This document shows, in pieces, positions 27,395 through 35,113 of a stretch of DNA of 64,000 bases. A model generated the notes under the pieces. That model was not told where the DNA came from, searched no databases, and was given only the letters and a program-made list of their open reading frames with translations. Position numbers and translations under genes: made by a program. The stretch lies in the NCBI GenBank assembly GCA_039931775.1, contig JBDTRG010000038.1:1-64000 (forward strand), written 5' to 3'. Every line of letters begins with the position of its first letter. Position 1 is the stretch's first letter. This stretch comes from CAIWHR01 sp039931775 (GTDB taxonomy: Bacteria > Pseudomonadota > Gammaproteobacteria > Burkholderiales > Casimicrobiaceae).

Positions 27395-28555
27395 ATGCCC
27401 AGAGACACCGCCGCACGCACGCCCGCCCGCGGGACGGCACCTAAGGGCCAACCGCGCCCTGCCGACGCGCCAACGTCGTTCACCGTGACGGAGATCGCGT
27501 TGGTCCTCATCGCGATCGGCGCATCGATCGCCGTCGCGCGCATCGCCGAGCCGTTTCTCGTGCCCGTCGTCATGGGTATCCTGATCAGCTATACGCTGCG
27601 GCCCCTGGTCTCGGCGCTCGAGGGGGTTCGCGTTCCGCGATTTGCCGCGGCCGCCCTCGTCATCACCATCCTCGTTTCGCTTGTTGGCGCTGCCGGGTAT
27701 GCGATTCGCGACGACGTCAACGATTGGGTCGCCGAGCTGCCCGCGGCGGCACGCAAACTTCGACACGTGGTCGCCGATTCGGTGCGGCAGGCGCCGGGAC
27801 CGGTAACCAACATGAAGGCCGCCGCCGAGGAACTCGACAAGGCCGCCGCCGAAGCTTCGGGCAAGCCGGTGCCTGCGGCCGAGCCGGCGCCGAAAGCCGG
27901 CGCCTCGGCGCAGTTTCAGGATTTCATCGCCCATCAGTCGGGCCAGGCGCTCGGGGTGGTCAGCGAATTGCTGGTGTCGCTGCTGCTCGCGCTTTTCATC
28001 CTGTCCGCGGGCGACACCTTTCGGCGCAAGGTGGCAAAGCTCGCCGGCGCTTCGCTTGCGCGTCGACGCGTCACCATCGAGGTGCTGAACGAAATCGACG
28101 CGCAGATCCAGGCCTATATGCTGACGCTGCTCATTGCGAACCTGCTGATTGCCTTGGCGACGTGGGGCGCGCTGGCGCTCCTCAAGCTGCCCAATGCGGG
28201 AATGCTGGCCGCCGTAACCGGGGTCCTGCACGTCGTCCCCTACGCGGGAACGGTCGCCGCCGCGGTCGCGGTCGGCGTCGCCACCTTCGTCGAAACCGCC
28301 AATGTAGGCGAGGCGATCGTCGCGATGATGGTCATCGTATCGATCGCGGCCGCCATTGGAATGGGGCTTGCCACGTGGATGCAGGGCCGCACGGCCAACA
28401 TGAATCCGGTTGCCGTCTTCATCGGCATCCTGTTCTTCGGCTGGCTCTGGGGCGGGTGGGGACTCTTGCTCGGCGTGCCGATTCTTGCCGTTCTGAAGAG
28501 CATCGCCGACCGCGTCGAGCCGATGCAGCCGATCAGCGAAATGCTCAGCCCCTAG
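27395..28555 (+). CDS. AI-2E family transporter (PerM/YdiK-like)
   Basis: 386 aa. Several transmembrane segments, including IALVLIAIGASIAVARI, a central group around 180-200 and a C-terminal bundle with GVLHVVPYAGTVAAA and FFGWLWGGWGLLLGVPIL. These are typical of the AI-2 exporter superfamily. A soluble Ala/Pro-rich insert (about 130-180) separates the halves. The substrate is unknown. The stop codon lies in a CTAG palindrome shared with the stop of the convergent gene. Confidence 0.88.
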   Translation: MPRDTAARTPARGTAPKGQPRPADAPTSFTVTEIALVLIAIGASIAVARIAEPFLVPVVMGILISYTLRPLVSALEGVRVPRFAAAALVITILVSLVGAAGYAIRDDVNDWVAELPAAARKLRHVVADSVRQAPGPVTNMKAAAEELDKAAAEASGKPVPAAEPAPKAGASAQFQDFIAHQSGQALGVVSELLVSLLLALFILSAGDTFRRKVAKLAGASLARRRVTIEVLNEIDAQIQAYMLTLLIANLLIALATWGALALLKLPNAGMLAAVTGVLHVVPYAGTVAAAVAVGVATFVETANVGEAIVAMMVIVSIAAAIGMGLATWMQGRTANMNPVAVFIGILFFGWLWGGWGLLLGVPILAVLKSIADRVEPMQPISEMLSP

Positions 28556-29547
28556 TTCCTACCGCCTTCCTGGTTGAGGGTGGCGATGAGCTTGGCGTAG
28601 CGCAGGATCTCCGCATCCAGGAATGCGAGGGCCCCGCGCCCGCTTAACCCGACGAACGATGCGCCGGCCGATCGAACCCCCTCGATGAAGGCCGCATCGC
28701 CCAGCAAGACGCCTACGGCCGACTGAAGCCTTGCATAGCCTGGCGTCTCGAGGCCCTTCGGCATCATCAGCCCGATCCACACGTCGAACGACTGTTGGTA
28801 CAGCTCCCCGAATGAAGGCATACCGGGTAGCGCGGGCGCCCGCGCCGCCGACGTCACGGCAACGATTCGATGGCCGGAGCGCGGCGCCTCGATCAGAGCA
28901 TTCGGTACGCCGTCGAACAGCACGTCGATCGTGCCGTCCGACAACAGCGCGTATCGGTCCTCGCTGGATTGCACGACCCGATGGACCAGCCGTGCGCCCT
29001 TTGCGACGCGCAAATAGGCGCCCGCCAGATGTCCGGCGGAGCCGGTCTCCACACTCGCATACACGAGCGTCGACGGACCCTCGCGCGCCGACGCGAGCCA
29101 CGCGGCGATGTCCGGGTACGGCGACCTCCTCGAGATGACCATCGCCGTGGGAAACGTCGCCAGGATCGCCAGCCACTGAAAGTCGTCGATCGGGCTGAAC
29201 CTGGCACCGCGCGAAAGAAGTCTGCCTCCGATGATGGCTGAACTGACACCCAGTCCCAAAACAGTTCCATCGCCGGCGGCGGCGGCGATCGCGTTCGTCC
29301 CGGCGACGCCGCCGTCGCCGGCGATGTTGTTGACGCGCACCGGAAGCTCGAGGATTCGCGCCAGCGTTTCGGCGACGATGCGCCCCACCCGATCGGTGGA
29401 ACTCCCGGGTATCGCCGGGATGATCATCGTGATCGGCGCTCGCGCATCCGGAGTCTGGGCGCGCCCCGACGAAAGAGCGAACAGACCCCCGAGGCCAACC
29501 AAGATCCGCCGGCGGACGCGCTGGTGTACCGCCGAAGCTTCCGGCAT
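28552..29547 (-). CDS. tripartite tricarboxylate transporter substrate-binding protein (Bug/TctC)
   Basis: 331 aa from ATG 29547; GTG 29571 or 29577 are alternative starts. A signal peptide with an RRR n-region and hydrophobic ILVGLGGLFALSS leads into the mature Bug fold, with ITMIIPAIPGSSTDRVGRIV and PVRVNNIAGDGGVAGTNAIA. It is a periplasmic binding protein for an organic acid. No TctA/TctB membrane partner lies nearby, the usual situation for orphan Bug proteins in betaproteobacteria. Confidence 0.87.
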   Translation of the reverse strand: MPEASAVHQRVRRRILVGLGGLFALSSGRAQTPDARAPITMIIPAIPGSSTDRVGRIVAETLARILELPVRVNNIAGDGGVAGTNAIAAAAGDGTVLGLGVSSAIIGGRLLSRGARFSPIDDFQWLAILATFPTAMVISRRSPYPDIAAWLASAREGPSTLVYASVETGSAGHLAGAYLRVAKGARLVHRVVQSSEDRYALLSDGTIDVLFDGVPNALIEAPRSGHRIVAVTSAARAPALPGMPSFGELYQQSFDVWIGLMMPKGLETPGYARLQSAVGVLLGDAAFIEGVRSAGASFVGLSGRGALAFLDAEILRYAKLIATLNQEGGRN

Positions 29548-29660
29548 CGCACTTCGTCGCGAGATGGTCACGTTCACCCGATCGCCTGCACGGATTCGTG
29601 GGTGTGGGTCAGGTCGACGGGTCCGCGTCAGCGCAGGTCGCTGACGGCAGGTCGTCCCAT

Positions 29661-29727
29661 TCCTACAGGTTTGGCGAATCTTACATGTGCGTAGGTCCGC
29701 CGCTACCCGTTCGATGGAGAGTCCTAC
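29661..29727. promoter_or_regulatory. cluster of TCCTAC/GTAGGT half-sites upstream of csbD
   Basis: TCCTAC at 29661-29666, GTAGGT at 29691-29696 and TCCTAC at 29722-29727 form an inverted/direct series just upstream of the sigma-54 promoter. The same hexamer recurs upstream of other small stress genes here. It is a candidate activator or response-regulator site; the binding protein is not known. Confidence 0.35.
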
Positions 29728-29744
29728 ACCTAACCCACTGAATG

Positions 29745-29776
29745 CATGCCACTTTGAATCTGGCATGTGCCTTGCA
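29745..29776 (+). promoter_or_regulatory. sigma-54 (-24/-12) promoter with overlapping inverted repeat
   Basis: TGGCATG-TGCC-TTGCA at 29761-29776 matches the sigma-54 consensus, with GG and GC exactly 10 nt apart. Start of transcription is expected near 29786, 50 nt before the csbD ATG. The -24 box is also the right arm of a 7-bp inverted repeat, CATGCCA (29745-29751) with TGGCATG (29761-29767), which could be an operator. A sigma-54 activator gene lies 4-5 kb upstream. Confidence 0.75.
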
Positions 29777-29835
29777 ACCTTCGAGGTTACGGTTGGGCGA
29801 TTGGCGCCTGACAAACACCGGTCAAGGAGTTGTTC

Positions 29836-30060
29836 ATGAATTGGGATCGCATCGAAGGAAATTGGAAACAGGTCAAAGGCAAGGTCAAAGAGCAATGGGG
29901 GAAGCTGACCGACGACGATATCGACGTGATCAAGGGCAAGCGAGACCAGCTCGTCGGCAAGATCCAGGAGCAATACGGCATCTCCAAGGACGAAGCCGAA
30001 AAGCAGGTCGATCGTTTCGGCGGCTCGGTTCGAGATGACGACTTTCGCAACTATCAATAA
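29836..30060 (+). CDS. CsbD family stress protein
   Basis: 74 aa with ribosome site AAGGAG 7 nt before ATG 29836. The sequence MNWDRIEGNWKQVKGKVKEQ...GKRDQLVGKIQEQYGISKDEAEKQV is a textbook CsbD domain, a small hydrophilic general-stress protein of uncertain biochemical role. It is the first gene after the -24/-12 promoter and is followed 10 nt later by an exported protein gene, so both should respond to sigma-54. Confidence 0.94.
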   Translation: MNWDRIEGNWKQVKGKVKEQWGKLTDDDIDVIKGKRDQLVGKIQEQYGISKDEAEKQVDRFGGSVRDDDFRNYQ

Positions 30061-30070
30061 GGAGCCTGTG

Positions 30071-30658
30071 ATGACGAAACCATCGAATCTTCTGGTCGCG
30101 CTCATAGCCACGGTGGGTCTGGGTGTCGCAAGCGGCGTCCAAGCCAACACGATGGGCAAGGATGCGCACGACACGGCGTACAAGAACGCCGCGGCGCAGT
30201 ACACGACCGACAAGGCCGCATGCAACAACCTTTCGGGCAATGCGAAGGACATTTGCGTCGAAGAGGCCAAGGGCAAGGAAAAGGTCGCCAAGGCCGAGGC
30301 TGACGCGGCGTACAAGAACACGCCCAAGGCCCGCGAAGCCGCCCGCACCGCCCGCGCCGACGCCAGCTACAACGTCGCCAAGGAGAAATGCGACGACCAG
30401 ACGGGCAATGCGAAGGACGTCTGCGTGAAGGAAGCGAAGGCGGCGCACGTCAGGGCGACGGCCGACGCCAAGGTAGACCGCGTTGCCGCCGACACCCGCA
30501 ACGCGTCAGCCGAGAAAACGGCGGAAGCTCGCCGTGACGCGACGGAAGACAAGCGCGACGCCGACTACAAGGTTGCGGTCGAGAAGTGCGACGCGTTGGC
30601 CGGTACGGCCAAGGACTCCTGCGTTAAGAACGCGAAGATGCACTACGGCAAGAGCTAA
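30071..30658 (+). CDS. exported three-repeat Cys-pair protein, unknown
   Basis: 195 aa, ribosome site AAGGAG. The signal peptide ends ..VASGVQA-N (about 26). The mature protein is Ala/Lys/Asp-rich and almost wholly helical. A Cys-pair unit occurs three times: ACNNLSGNAKDICVEEAK, KCDDQTGNAKDVCVKEAK and KCDALAGTAKDSCVKNAK. Each unit has two Cys 11-12 residues apart, likely forming a disulfide in the periplasm. Function is not known. It is cotranscribed with csbD, pointing to envelope stress. Confidence 0.85.
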   Translation: MTKPSNLLVALIATVGLGVASGVQANTMGKDAHDTAYKNAAAQYTTDKAACNNLSGNAKDICVEEAKGKEKVAKAEADAAYKNTPKAREAARTARADASYNVAKEKCDDQTGNAKDVCVKEAKAAHVRATADAKVDRVAADTRNASAEKTAEARRDATEDKRDADYKVAVEKCDALAGTAKDSCVKNAKMHYGKS

Positions 30659-30704
30659 GCCGTTTGTCTCTTTACGGCCCAGCCCGCTTTCCGACGATGC
30701 GCTC

Positions 30705-30736
30705 GCAGGGGCCGGAGCGAACACTCCGGCCCCTGC
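30705..30736 (+). terminator. 13-bp perfect hairpin after the csbD operon
   Basis: GCAGGGGCCGGAG (30705-30717) pairs fully with CTCCGGCCCCTGC (30724-30736) around a 6-nt loop, 47 nt after the stop. It lacks a T tract. Its right arm runs into the palindrome CCTACGTAGG (30736-30745). Probable terminator or transcript-stabilising hairpin. Confidence 0.65.
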
Positions 30737-30842
30737 CTACGTAGGACTGGCCAGTACACGGTGTTCAGAGGCCGGCCGTTCGAAACGAAACCGGGATTCG
30801 CGGAAAGTAAAACCAGCAGCACGGAATAAACGAGGAACGGCG

Positions 30843-31169
30843 ATGGCGAACAAATCCAATGTGTACGGGGAAGGCAACTACGCGGCGTCCCGGCGCTATT
30901 TTGCCGGCGTCAAGAAATTCGTGGACTCGGGCGGAGTCGAAGCGAACGCCGGCAAGGCCGCTCCGACGTCACCGAGTGAAGCCGCCGAAATGCAACACGC
31001 CGAACAGGCTGCGTTGCTCAAAGCGAAGGGCACGAAGCAGCGTCTCTCTGTGAAAGAGCCCCAGCGGCCGGCGCCGCCCATCACCGATCCACGCCCGGAA
31101 CCCGATGTGTCCCACGAAGGGAGCGACGTGCCCGCGCCGCGCCCAGGAACGGGACCCGATCGGCGATAA
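30843..31169 (+). CDS. small hydrophilic protein, unknown
   Basis: 108 aa; GAGGAACGGCG precedes the ATG. N-terminus MANKSNVYGEGNYAASRRYF, followed by an Ala/Glu-rich stretch and a Pro-rich charged tail. Proteins with this GEGNYAASRRY start are, to my recollection, common small conserved proteins in betaproteobacteria, but I cannot name a family. It lies within the run of small stress genes and has a GTAGGA motif at 30741. Confidence 0.7.
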   Translation: MANKSNVYGEGNYAASRRYFAGVKKFVDSGGVEANAGKAAPTSPSEAAEMQHAEQAALLKAKGTKQRLSVKEPQRPAPPITDPRPEPDVSHEGSDVPAPRPGTGPDRR

Positions 31170-31211
31170 GGTCGTTCAACCGTATCCCCACCCAAATCAG
31201 AGAGGTCGATC

Positions 31212-31379
31212 ATGTTGCACTATGCCGCGGTCTTTTTCATCATTGCACTCGTTGCAGCGCTGTTCGGATTTGGCGGTATCGCGGTCGGGGCAGCCGAAAT
31301 TGCGAAGTTGCTGTTTTTCGTGTTCCTGATTCTGTTCGTCGTGTCGCTCGTCGCCGGCCTTCTTCGCCGCGGACCGTAG
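31212..31379 (+). CDS. DUF1328 (UPF0391) small membrane protein
   Basis: 55 aa, nearly all membrane: MLHYAAVFFIIALVAALFGF, a short GGIAVGAAEIAK hinge, then LLFFVFLILFVVSLVAGLL and a basic end (RRGP). This pattern defines DUF1328, small inner-membrane proteins often induced by stress. GAGAGG stands ahead of the ATG. Confidence 0.92.
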   Translation: MLHYAAVFFIIALVAALFGFGGIAVGAAEIAKLLFFVFLILFVVSLVAGLLRRGP

Positions 31380-31395
31380 GCAGCGGGAACTCGTC

Positions 31396-31596
31396 GTGAA
31401 ATTGACCTTCGCAGAAGGGCTTTGCCTCATCCTGATCGGCGTTGCAATGGTGAGGCCCTGGGGCGGCGACCGTCAGGTTCCACCCGTGTCCACGCTGGCG
31501 GCGGCGGCCGTTTGGGCCGCCGCCCCGCGCGTGGAGACCGAGGCCGAGGATCTGCATACTCGCACCGCATCGCGTCCGATCGAAAGCGAACGTTGA
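31396..31596 (+). CDS. possible small exported or membrane protein (weak)
   Basis: 66 aa from GTG 31396, 16 nt after the DUF1328 stop. One short hydrophobic stretch (about 3-18, LTFAEGLCLILIGVAM) followed by an Ala/Thr/Glu tail. The ribosome site is poor and I recognise no family, so it may be spurious. Confidence 0.3.
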   Translation: MKLTFAEGLCLILIGVAMVRPWGGDRQVPPVSTLAAAAVWAAAPRVETEAEDLHTRTASRPIESER

Positions 31597-31801
31597 TCGC
31601 CTCCGTACTATTCGAATGGGAGCGATTGGCGTGCTCGCGGAAGGGTCAGCTCGAGTACGTCGACGTTCCTCCTACCTGACCGCCGCGGCGGGGTGCAAAG
31701 GTCGACGGGCAAAGGTCAGTCGGGCATTCTTATGGGTGTTCATTCGGCTGGACTCCTTGAGATGACCGGGGGTTTGGCGATTCCCAGTCTCTCAAATCCA
31801 G

Positions 31802-32020
31802 TCCGAATGGCGCTATGAGCATGCGGCGGCGGGTGATTTGCTGCATATTGATGCCAAGAAGCTGGGACGCATCGTGCGTCCGAGCCACCGTGTCACCGGC
31901 GATCGCAGGGATAAGGTCGATGGCGCTGGTTGGGAGTTTCTGTTCGTGGCCATCGATGATCATGCGCGGATCGGTTTCACCGACAGGTATCCGGATGAAG
32001 GCGAAGCCAGTGCCGTGCGT
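31802..32020 (+). mobile_element. IS481-family transposase remnant
   Basis: In one reading frame the sequence encodes YEHAAAGDLLHIDAKKLGRI, then RPSHRVTGDRRDKVDGAGWE and FLFVAIDDHARIGFTDRYPD. This is the start of the IS481 integrase core, including the first Asp of the DDE triad (HID) and the second region (IDDH). About 70 codons remain; the N-terminal HTH and the rest of the core are missing. Similarity ends abruptly near 32020, where a hemerythrin relic begins on the other strand. Confidence 0.8.
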
Positions 32021-32032
32021 AGCCAACGAACC

Positions 32033-32140
32033 GATAGCTTTCTTCGCCTTGGGAAACATCTCGCCTTCCTCTCCCTTGACGTGATGGTCAATCATTTCTC
32101 CAAGGTCCGTTACCTTTGCATCGTAATGATCATCGGTAAT
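32033..32140 (-). pseudogene. hemerythrin (HHE domain) C-terminal remnant
   Basis: The minus strand encodes DDHYDAKVTDLGEMIDHHVK, then GEEGEMFPKAKKA. This is the last helix pair of a bacterial hemerythrin, with the HHVK...E iron-ligand pattern. The N-terminal two thirds are absent upstream, and downstream the frame runs into the antisense of the IS481 remnant. It is a broken gene, probably disrupted by that element. Confidence 0.7.
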
Positions 32141-32292
32141 AGCTGGTGCTACCAACCTCGGAGAAGGGTCTGTCGCTGATGCGCGCGATCCCCATCACAG
32201 CGTAATCAAGAATTCGGCACCCACGGGCCACGGCAATGTCGACGAGGGGGCCACGATTGCAATACAACGGCGCGCAGTGGAGGTGGACCGAC

Positions 32293-33879
32293 CTAATCTC
32301 GTTCGGGAAGTGTTTCGATCAACTTTGCGAGCGTGTCGGCCTCGGCCGGTTTCACCACATGATGGTCAAAACCCGCGTCTTTCGCCCGGCGGCGATCGTC
32401 CTCCTGACCATAGCCGGTGAACGCGATCAAGGTCGTGCGAGCGAGTTCCGGCAACCGGCGAAAGGTGCGCGCGACATCGTAGCCACTCATCCCGGGCAGG
32501 CCGATGTCCAGGAACACCGCTGCCGGACGAAACTCGGTGGCTATGGAAATGGCATCCTGCCCCGTATAGGCGGTCCGCACCTCGTGGCCCATGAGTTCGA
32601 GCACGGAGGCCAACGTGTCCGCCAGATCACGATTGTCATCGGCGATCAGGATTCGACGCCGAACGGGTGAACCGAATTTTGCTGCCGCCATGGAAGTTTC
32701 GCGGATCGCAACGCGATCATGCACCGCAGGCAGGCGGACGATAAATTCGCTCCCCTCTCCCTGGCCGCCACTGTATGCCGCAATCGAACCGCCGTGCATT
32801 TCGACCAACGTTTTCACCAGGGTAAGGCCGATTCCCAATCCCCCTTCATCGCAGTCGAGTGATTTGTCGCCTTGGACGAACAGATCGAACACGTTGGGTA
32901 GCAGTACGGTGGAAATGCCGATGCCGGTATCGCGAACGCGCATCACAGCTTCGTTAGCTTCACGCCGCAGGTCGATCGTGATGTGTCCGCCTACCGGCGT
33001 GTACTTCACCGCGTTACCAATGAGATTGAAAACGATCTGTGACAGGCGCGTCCTGTCGGCCTCGACCCACACTTCACTGTCGGCCGTTTGCAAGTCCACG
33101 CTGTGTCTCCGCGCGGCGATCATCGGCCGGCACGATTCGAGGACCAGCGAAACAACTTCTTTGAGGTGAAGGATTTCCCTTTTAAGCGTTACCTTTCCCC
33201 GCGTAATCCTGCTGACATCGAGCAAGTCGTCGACGATGCGCGCCAGATGCCCGACCTGGCGATCGACGACACGCAGCGGGTCAGAAGAAACCGGCGAGGC
33301 ATCCCGGCGAACCAACGCTAGGGCGTTGACAATCGCCGCGAGCGGATTGCGAAGTTCGTGGCCGAGCATGGCCAGGAATTGATCCATCTGCCGTGCGTAC
33401 TCTTGGATCGCCTCCATTCGCCTGCGTGTGGTCAGGTCGCGCGTGACCTTGGCAAAGCCACGCAAGGAGTGCTCGCCGTCAAAGAGCGGGGTAATGATCA
33501 CATTCGCCCAGAAGCAGGTCCCATCCTTGCGCACTCGCCAGCCCTCGTCCTCAAAACGGCCCTCTGCGCGCGCGACGGTAAGTTCGTGCTCCGGCCAGTG
33601 CCGCGCTCGATCCTCCGACGTATAAAATCGGGAGAAGTGTGAGCCAATGATCTCGGATGCGTAGTAGCCTTTTATCTTCTGCGCACCCGTATTCCAGCTC
33701 GCGACGTTTCCTGAAGGATCGAGGACGAAGATGGCGTAGTCCTTGACACCGTCGACGAGCAGGCGAAAGCGCTCCTCGCTTTCCCGCAGATTGTCGAGAT
33801 GCCGATTGCGTTGCTCCAGATCGACGCGTAGCGTCCGGTTCTCTTCTTCGAGTTCCTTTAGTCGGCGATCTATGGACAT
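32293..33879 (-). CDS. hybrid sensor histidine kinase (PAS-HisKA-HATPase-REC)
   Basis: 528 aa. An N-terminal coiled coil (1-35) leads to a PAS domain (about 36-155, DYAIFVLDPSGNVASWNTGAQ). HisKA follows with GHELRNPLAAIVNAL (His about 175), then HATPase_c with NLIGNAVKYTP, DTGIGI and GGLGIGLTLVK. The C-terminal receiver has ILIADDN and phospho-acceptor Asp in VFLDIGLPGMSG. No membrane segments, so it is a cytosolic sensor. The same HisKA-HATPase-REC plan recurs at 57451, suggesting related kinases in this region. Confidence 0.93.
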   Translation of the reverse strand: MSIDRRLKELEEENRTLRVDLEQRNRHLDNLRESEERFRLLVDGVKDYAIFVLDPSGNVASWNTGAQKIKGYYASEIIGSHFSRFYTSEDRARHWPEHELTVARAEGRFEDEGWRVRKDGTCFWANVIITPLFDGEHSLRGFAKVTRDLTTRRRMEAIQEYARQMDQFLAMLGHELRNPLAAIVNALALVRRDASPVSSDPLRVVDRQVGHLARIVDDLLDVSRITRGKVTLKREILHLKEVVSLVLESCRPMIAARRHSVDLQTADSEVWVEADRTRLSQIVFNLIGNAVKYTPVGGHITIDLRREANEAVMRVRDTGIGISTVLLPNVFDLFVQGDKSLDCDEGGLGIGLTLVKTLVEMHGGSIAAYSGGQGEGSEFIVRLPAVHDRVAIRETSMAAAKFGSPVRRRILIADDNRDLADTLASVLELMGHEVRTAYTGQDAISIATEFRPAAVFLDIGLPGMSGYDVARTFRRLPELARTTLIAFTGYGQEDDRRRAKDAGFDHHVVKPAEADTLAKLIETLPERD

Positions 33880-34050
33880 CGTGAATCCTCAATGATGCGT
33901 GCGCATCTTCACTCGAGCGTTCGCGCTGGCAGTGCAAGCCGCGCTCCTCTCGTTCAGGTATGCATTTTGAAGCATTCTAACGCTGCGGCCTCGTCCCCTC
34001 CTGGGGTCGGTCGACCAGATCGGCTGTAGCTCGAGTACCCGCCGCGCCGG

Positions 34051-34179
34051 CCGGCGGGCGGTCTCGCGATGATCGTCATCGACGACGAGGTTGAGATCAT
34101 CCTTCGGGTAGCCTCGCCTCGTTAAGGTCAGAAAGGTGCGCTCTGCGCTCGCGCGATCTCGAAACAATTCCGTAACCAT
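34051..34179 (-). pseudogene. truncated general stress protein (YflT/GSP17M-like) N-terminus
   Basis: From ATG 34179 the frame reads MVTELFRDRASAERTFLTLT, then RRGYPKDDLNLVVDDD, the start of the YflT-type stress domain. After about 43 residues the similarity stops and the frame continues as unrelated Arg-rich sequence to 33889. The Gly/Ala-rich membrane part of these proteins is missing. I treat it as a gene relic. Confidence 0.5.
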
Positions 34180-34582
34180 TCGAGCACCCGCGAAAGTCAT
34201 CCTGCTACGTCTACGCGTTGTGTCACCTACAAGCTGTCGGGTGCCCACGTATCCTTTCGTAGGACGGATTCCGACGACGTGCGGCGCTTCACGTCTCCAC
34301 GCTCACGTTTGCCTGTGGCTTAACTCGACCCAAGCCACAGGTGTGGGTGGAACGAAATCGGATGCGCGCGGGATGGTAATCACTTTCCATGGTATCGACA
34401 AATTTGGCCCTCGCAACGTAACCGATCAACGTTGCCGGCGCATCCATGGCGAAGATTCGCCGTCCTACGACCAAATCGGAAGAAGCCCCACGGACGGCGG
34501 CAATACGAATATCGACACTACATTGGCAGCCGCGACCGCGTCTGCATAACCTAAATTCACATTTGCTTCGAAAGGAGCCATC
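34180..34582. promoter_or_regulatory. intergenic region with CGTAGGAC-CCGACG motif and an inverted repeat
   Basis: About 400 bp without a credible gene. CGTAGGAC at 34258-34265 followed by CCGACG (34271-34276) matches the motif at 44286 and 24759. A perfect 10-bp inverted repeat, CCTGTGGCTT (34312-34321) with AAGCCACAGG (34332-34341), could be an operator or hairpin. The DUF883 gene follows. Confidence 0.4.
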
Positions 34583-34951
34583 ATGGATCGACCCACGAAT
34601 ATGGGCGGGAACACGCTACTCGCCGGCAATTCCAACCCGATGTCCAGTCAGCCGACGAGCCCCAAAGTCGACGGCGCCGCGCAGGCGGCGCACCAAACGG
34701 TCGACAAGGTCGCCGACAAGGCGACCATGCAAGTCGACCGTCTCAGCGGAACGGCTCATCGGGCCGTGAACAGCGCGGCGGACGCGGCGGGTACGGCGGC
34801 AGAATGGGCATCGACGATTCCCGATCAGGCGAAGCAGATGCAGGCCAAGTTCCTCGACACGGCATCGGCGCAGATTCGAGGCAATCCCGTTTCATCGGTT
34901 GCGGGCGCGGTGGTGATCGGCTATCTGTTGGGCCGCCTCGCGCGGCTCTGA
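34583..34951 (+). CDS. DUF883 (ElaB/YqjD-like) protein, copy 1
   Basis: 122 aa, ribosome site AAAGGAG. N-terminal polar tail, a helical region with AAHQTVDKVADKATMQVDRL, and a C-terminal membrane anchor GAVVIGYLLGRLARL. ElaB/YqjD proteins are C-tail-anchored and bind ribosomes in stationary phase in E. coli. A paralogue of identical length lies at 60121-60489, with shared HQTVDKVA, QVDRLSGTAHR and YLLGRLAR blocks. Confidence 0.85.
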   Translation: MDRPTNMGGNTLLAGNSNPMSSQPTSPKVDGAAQAAHQTVDKVADKATMQVDRLSGTAHRAVNSAADAAGTAAEWASTIPDQAKQMQAKFLDTASAQIRGNPVSSVAGAVVIGYLLGRLARL

Positions 34952-35113
34952 CCGATAGTCTGATCGCAGAAAGCGCGGCCGGCGGTGGCAAACACCGCCT
35001 GCCGTGGCGGGCCAATGCCGTCCCTCAGCGATCGTGCGCGGTCACCTGCGGAACTGGCATGTTGAGCCGAACTATACCCGTGCCTTAACGCGACGCTGTG
35101 GCATCATGGGCAC

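Noticed and set aside
31730..32155. A minus-strand frame of 141 codons that could be taken as an intact gene
   Set aside because: Only its first third matches hemerythrin; the remainder is antisense to the IS481 fragment, so it is a chimera of relics.
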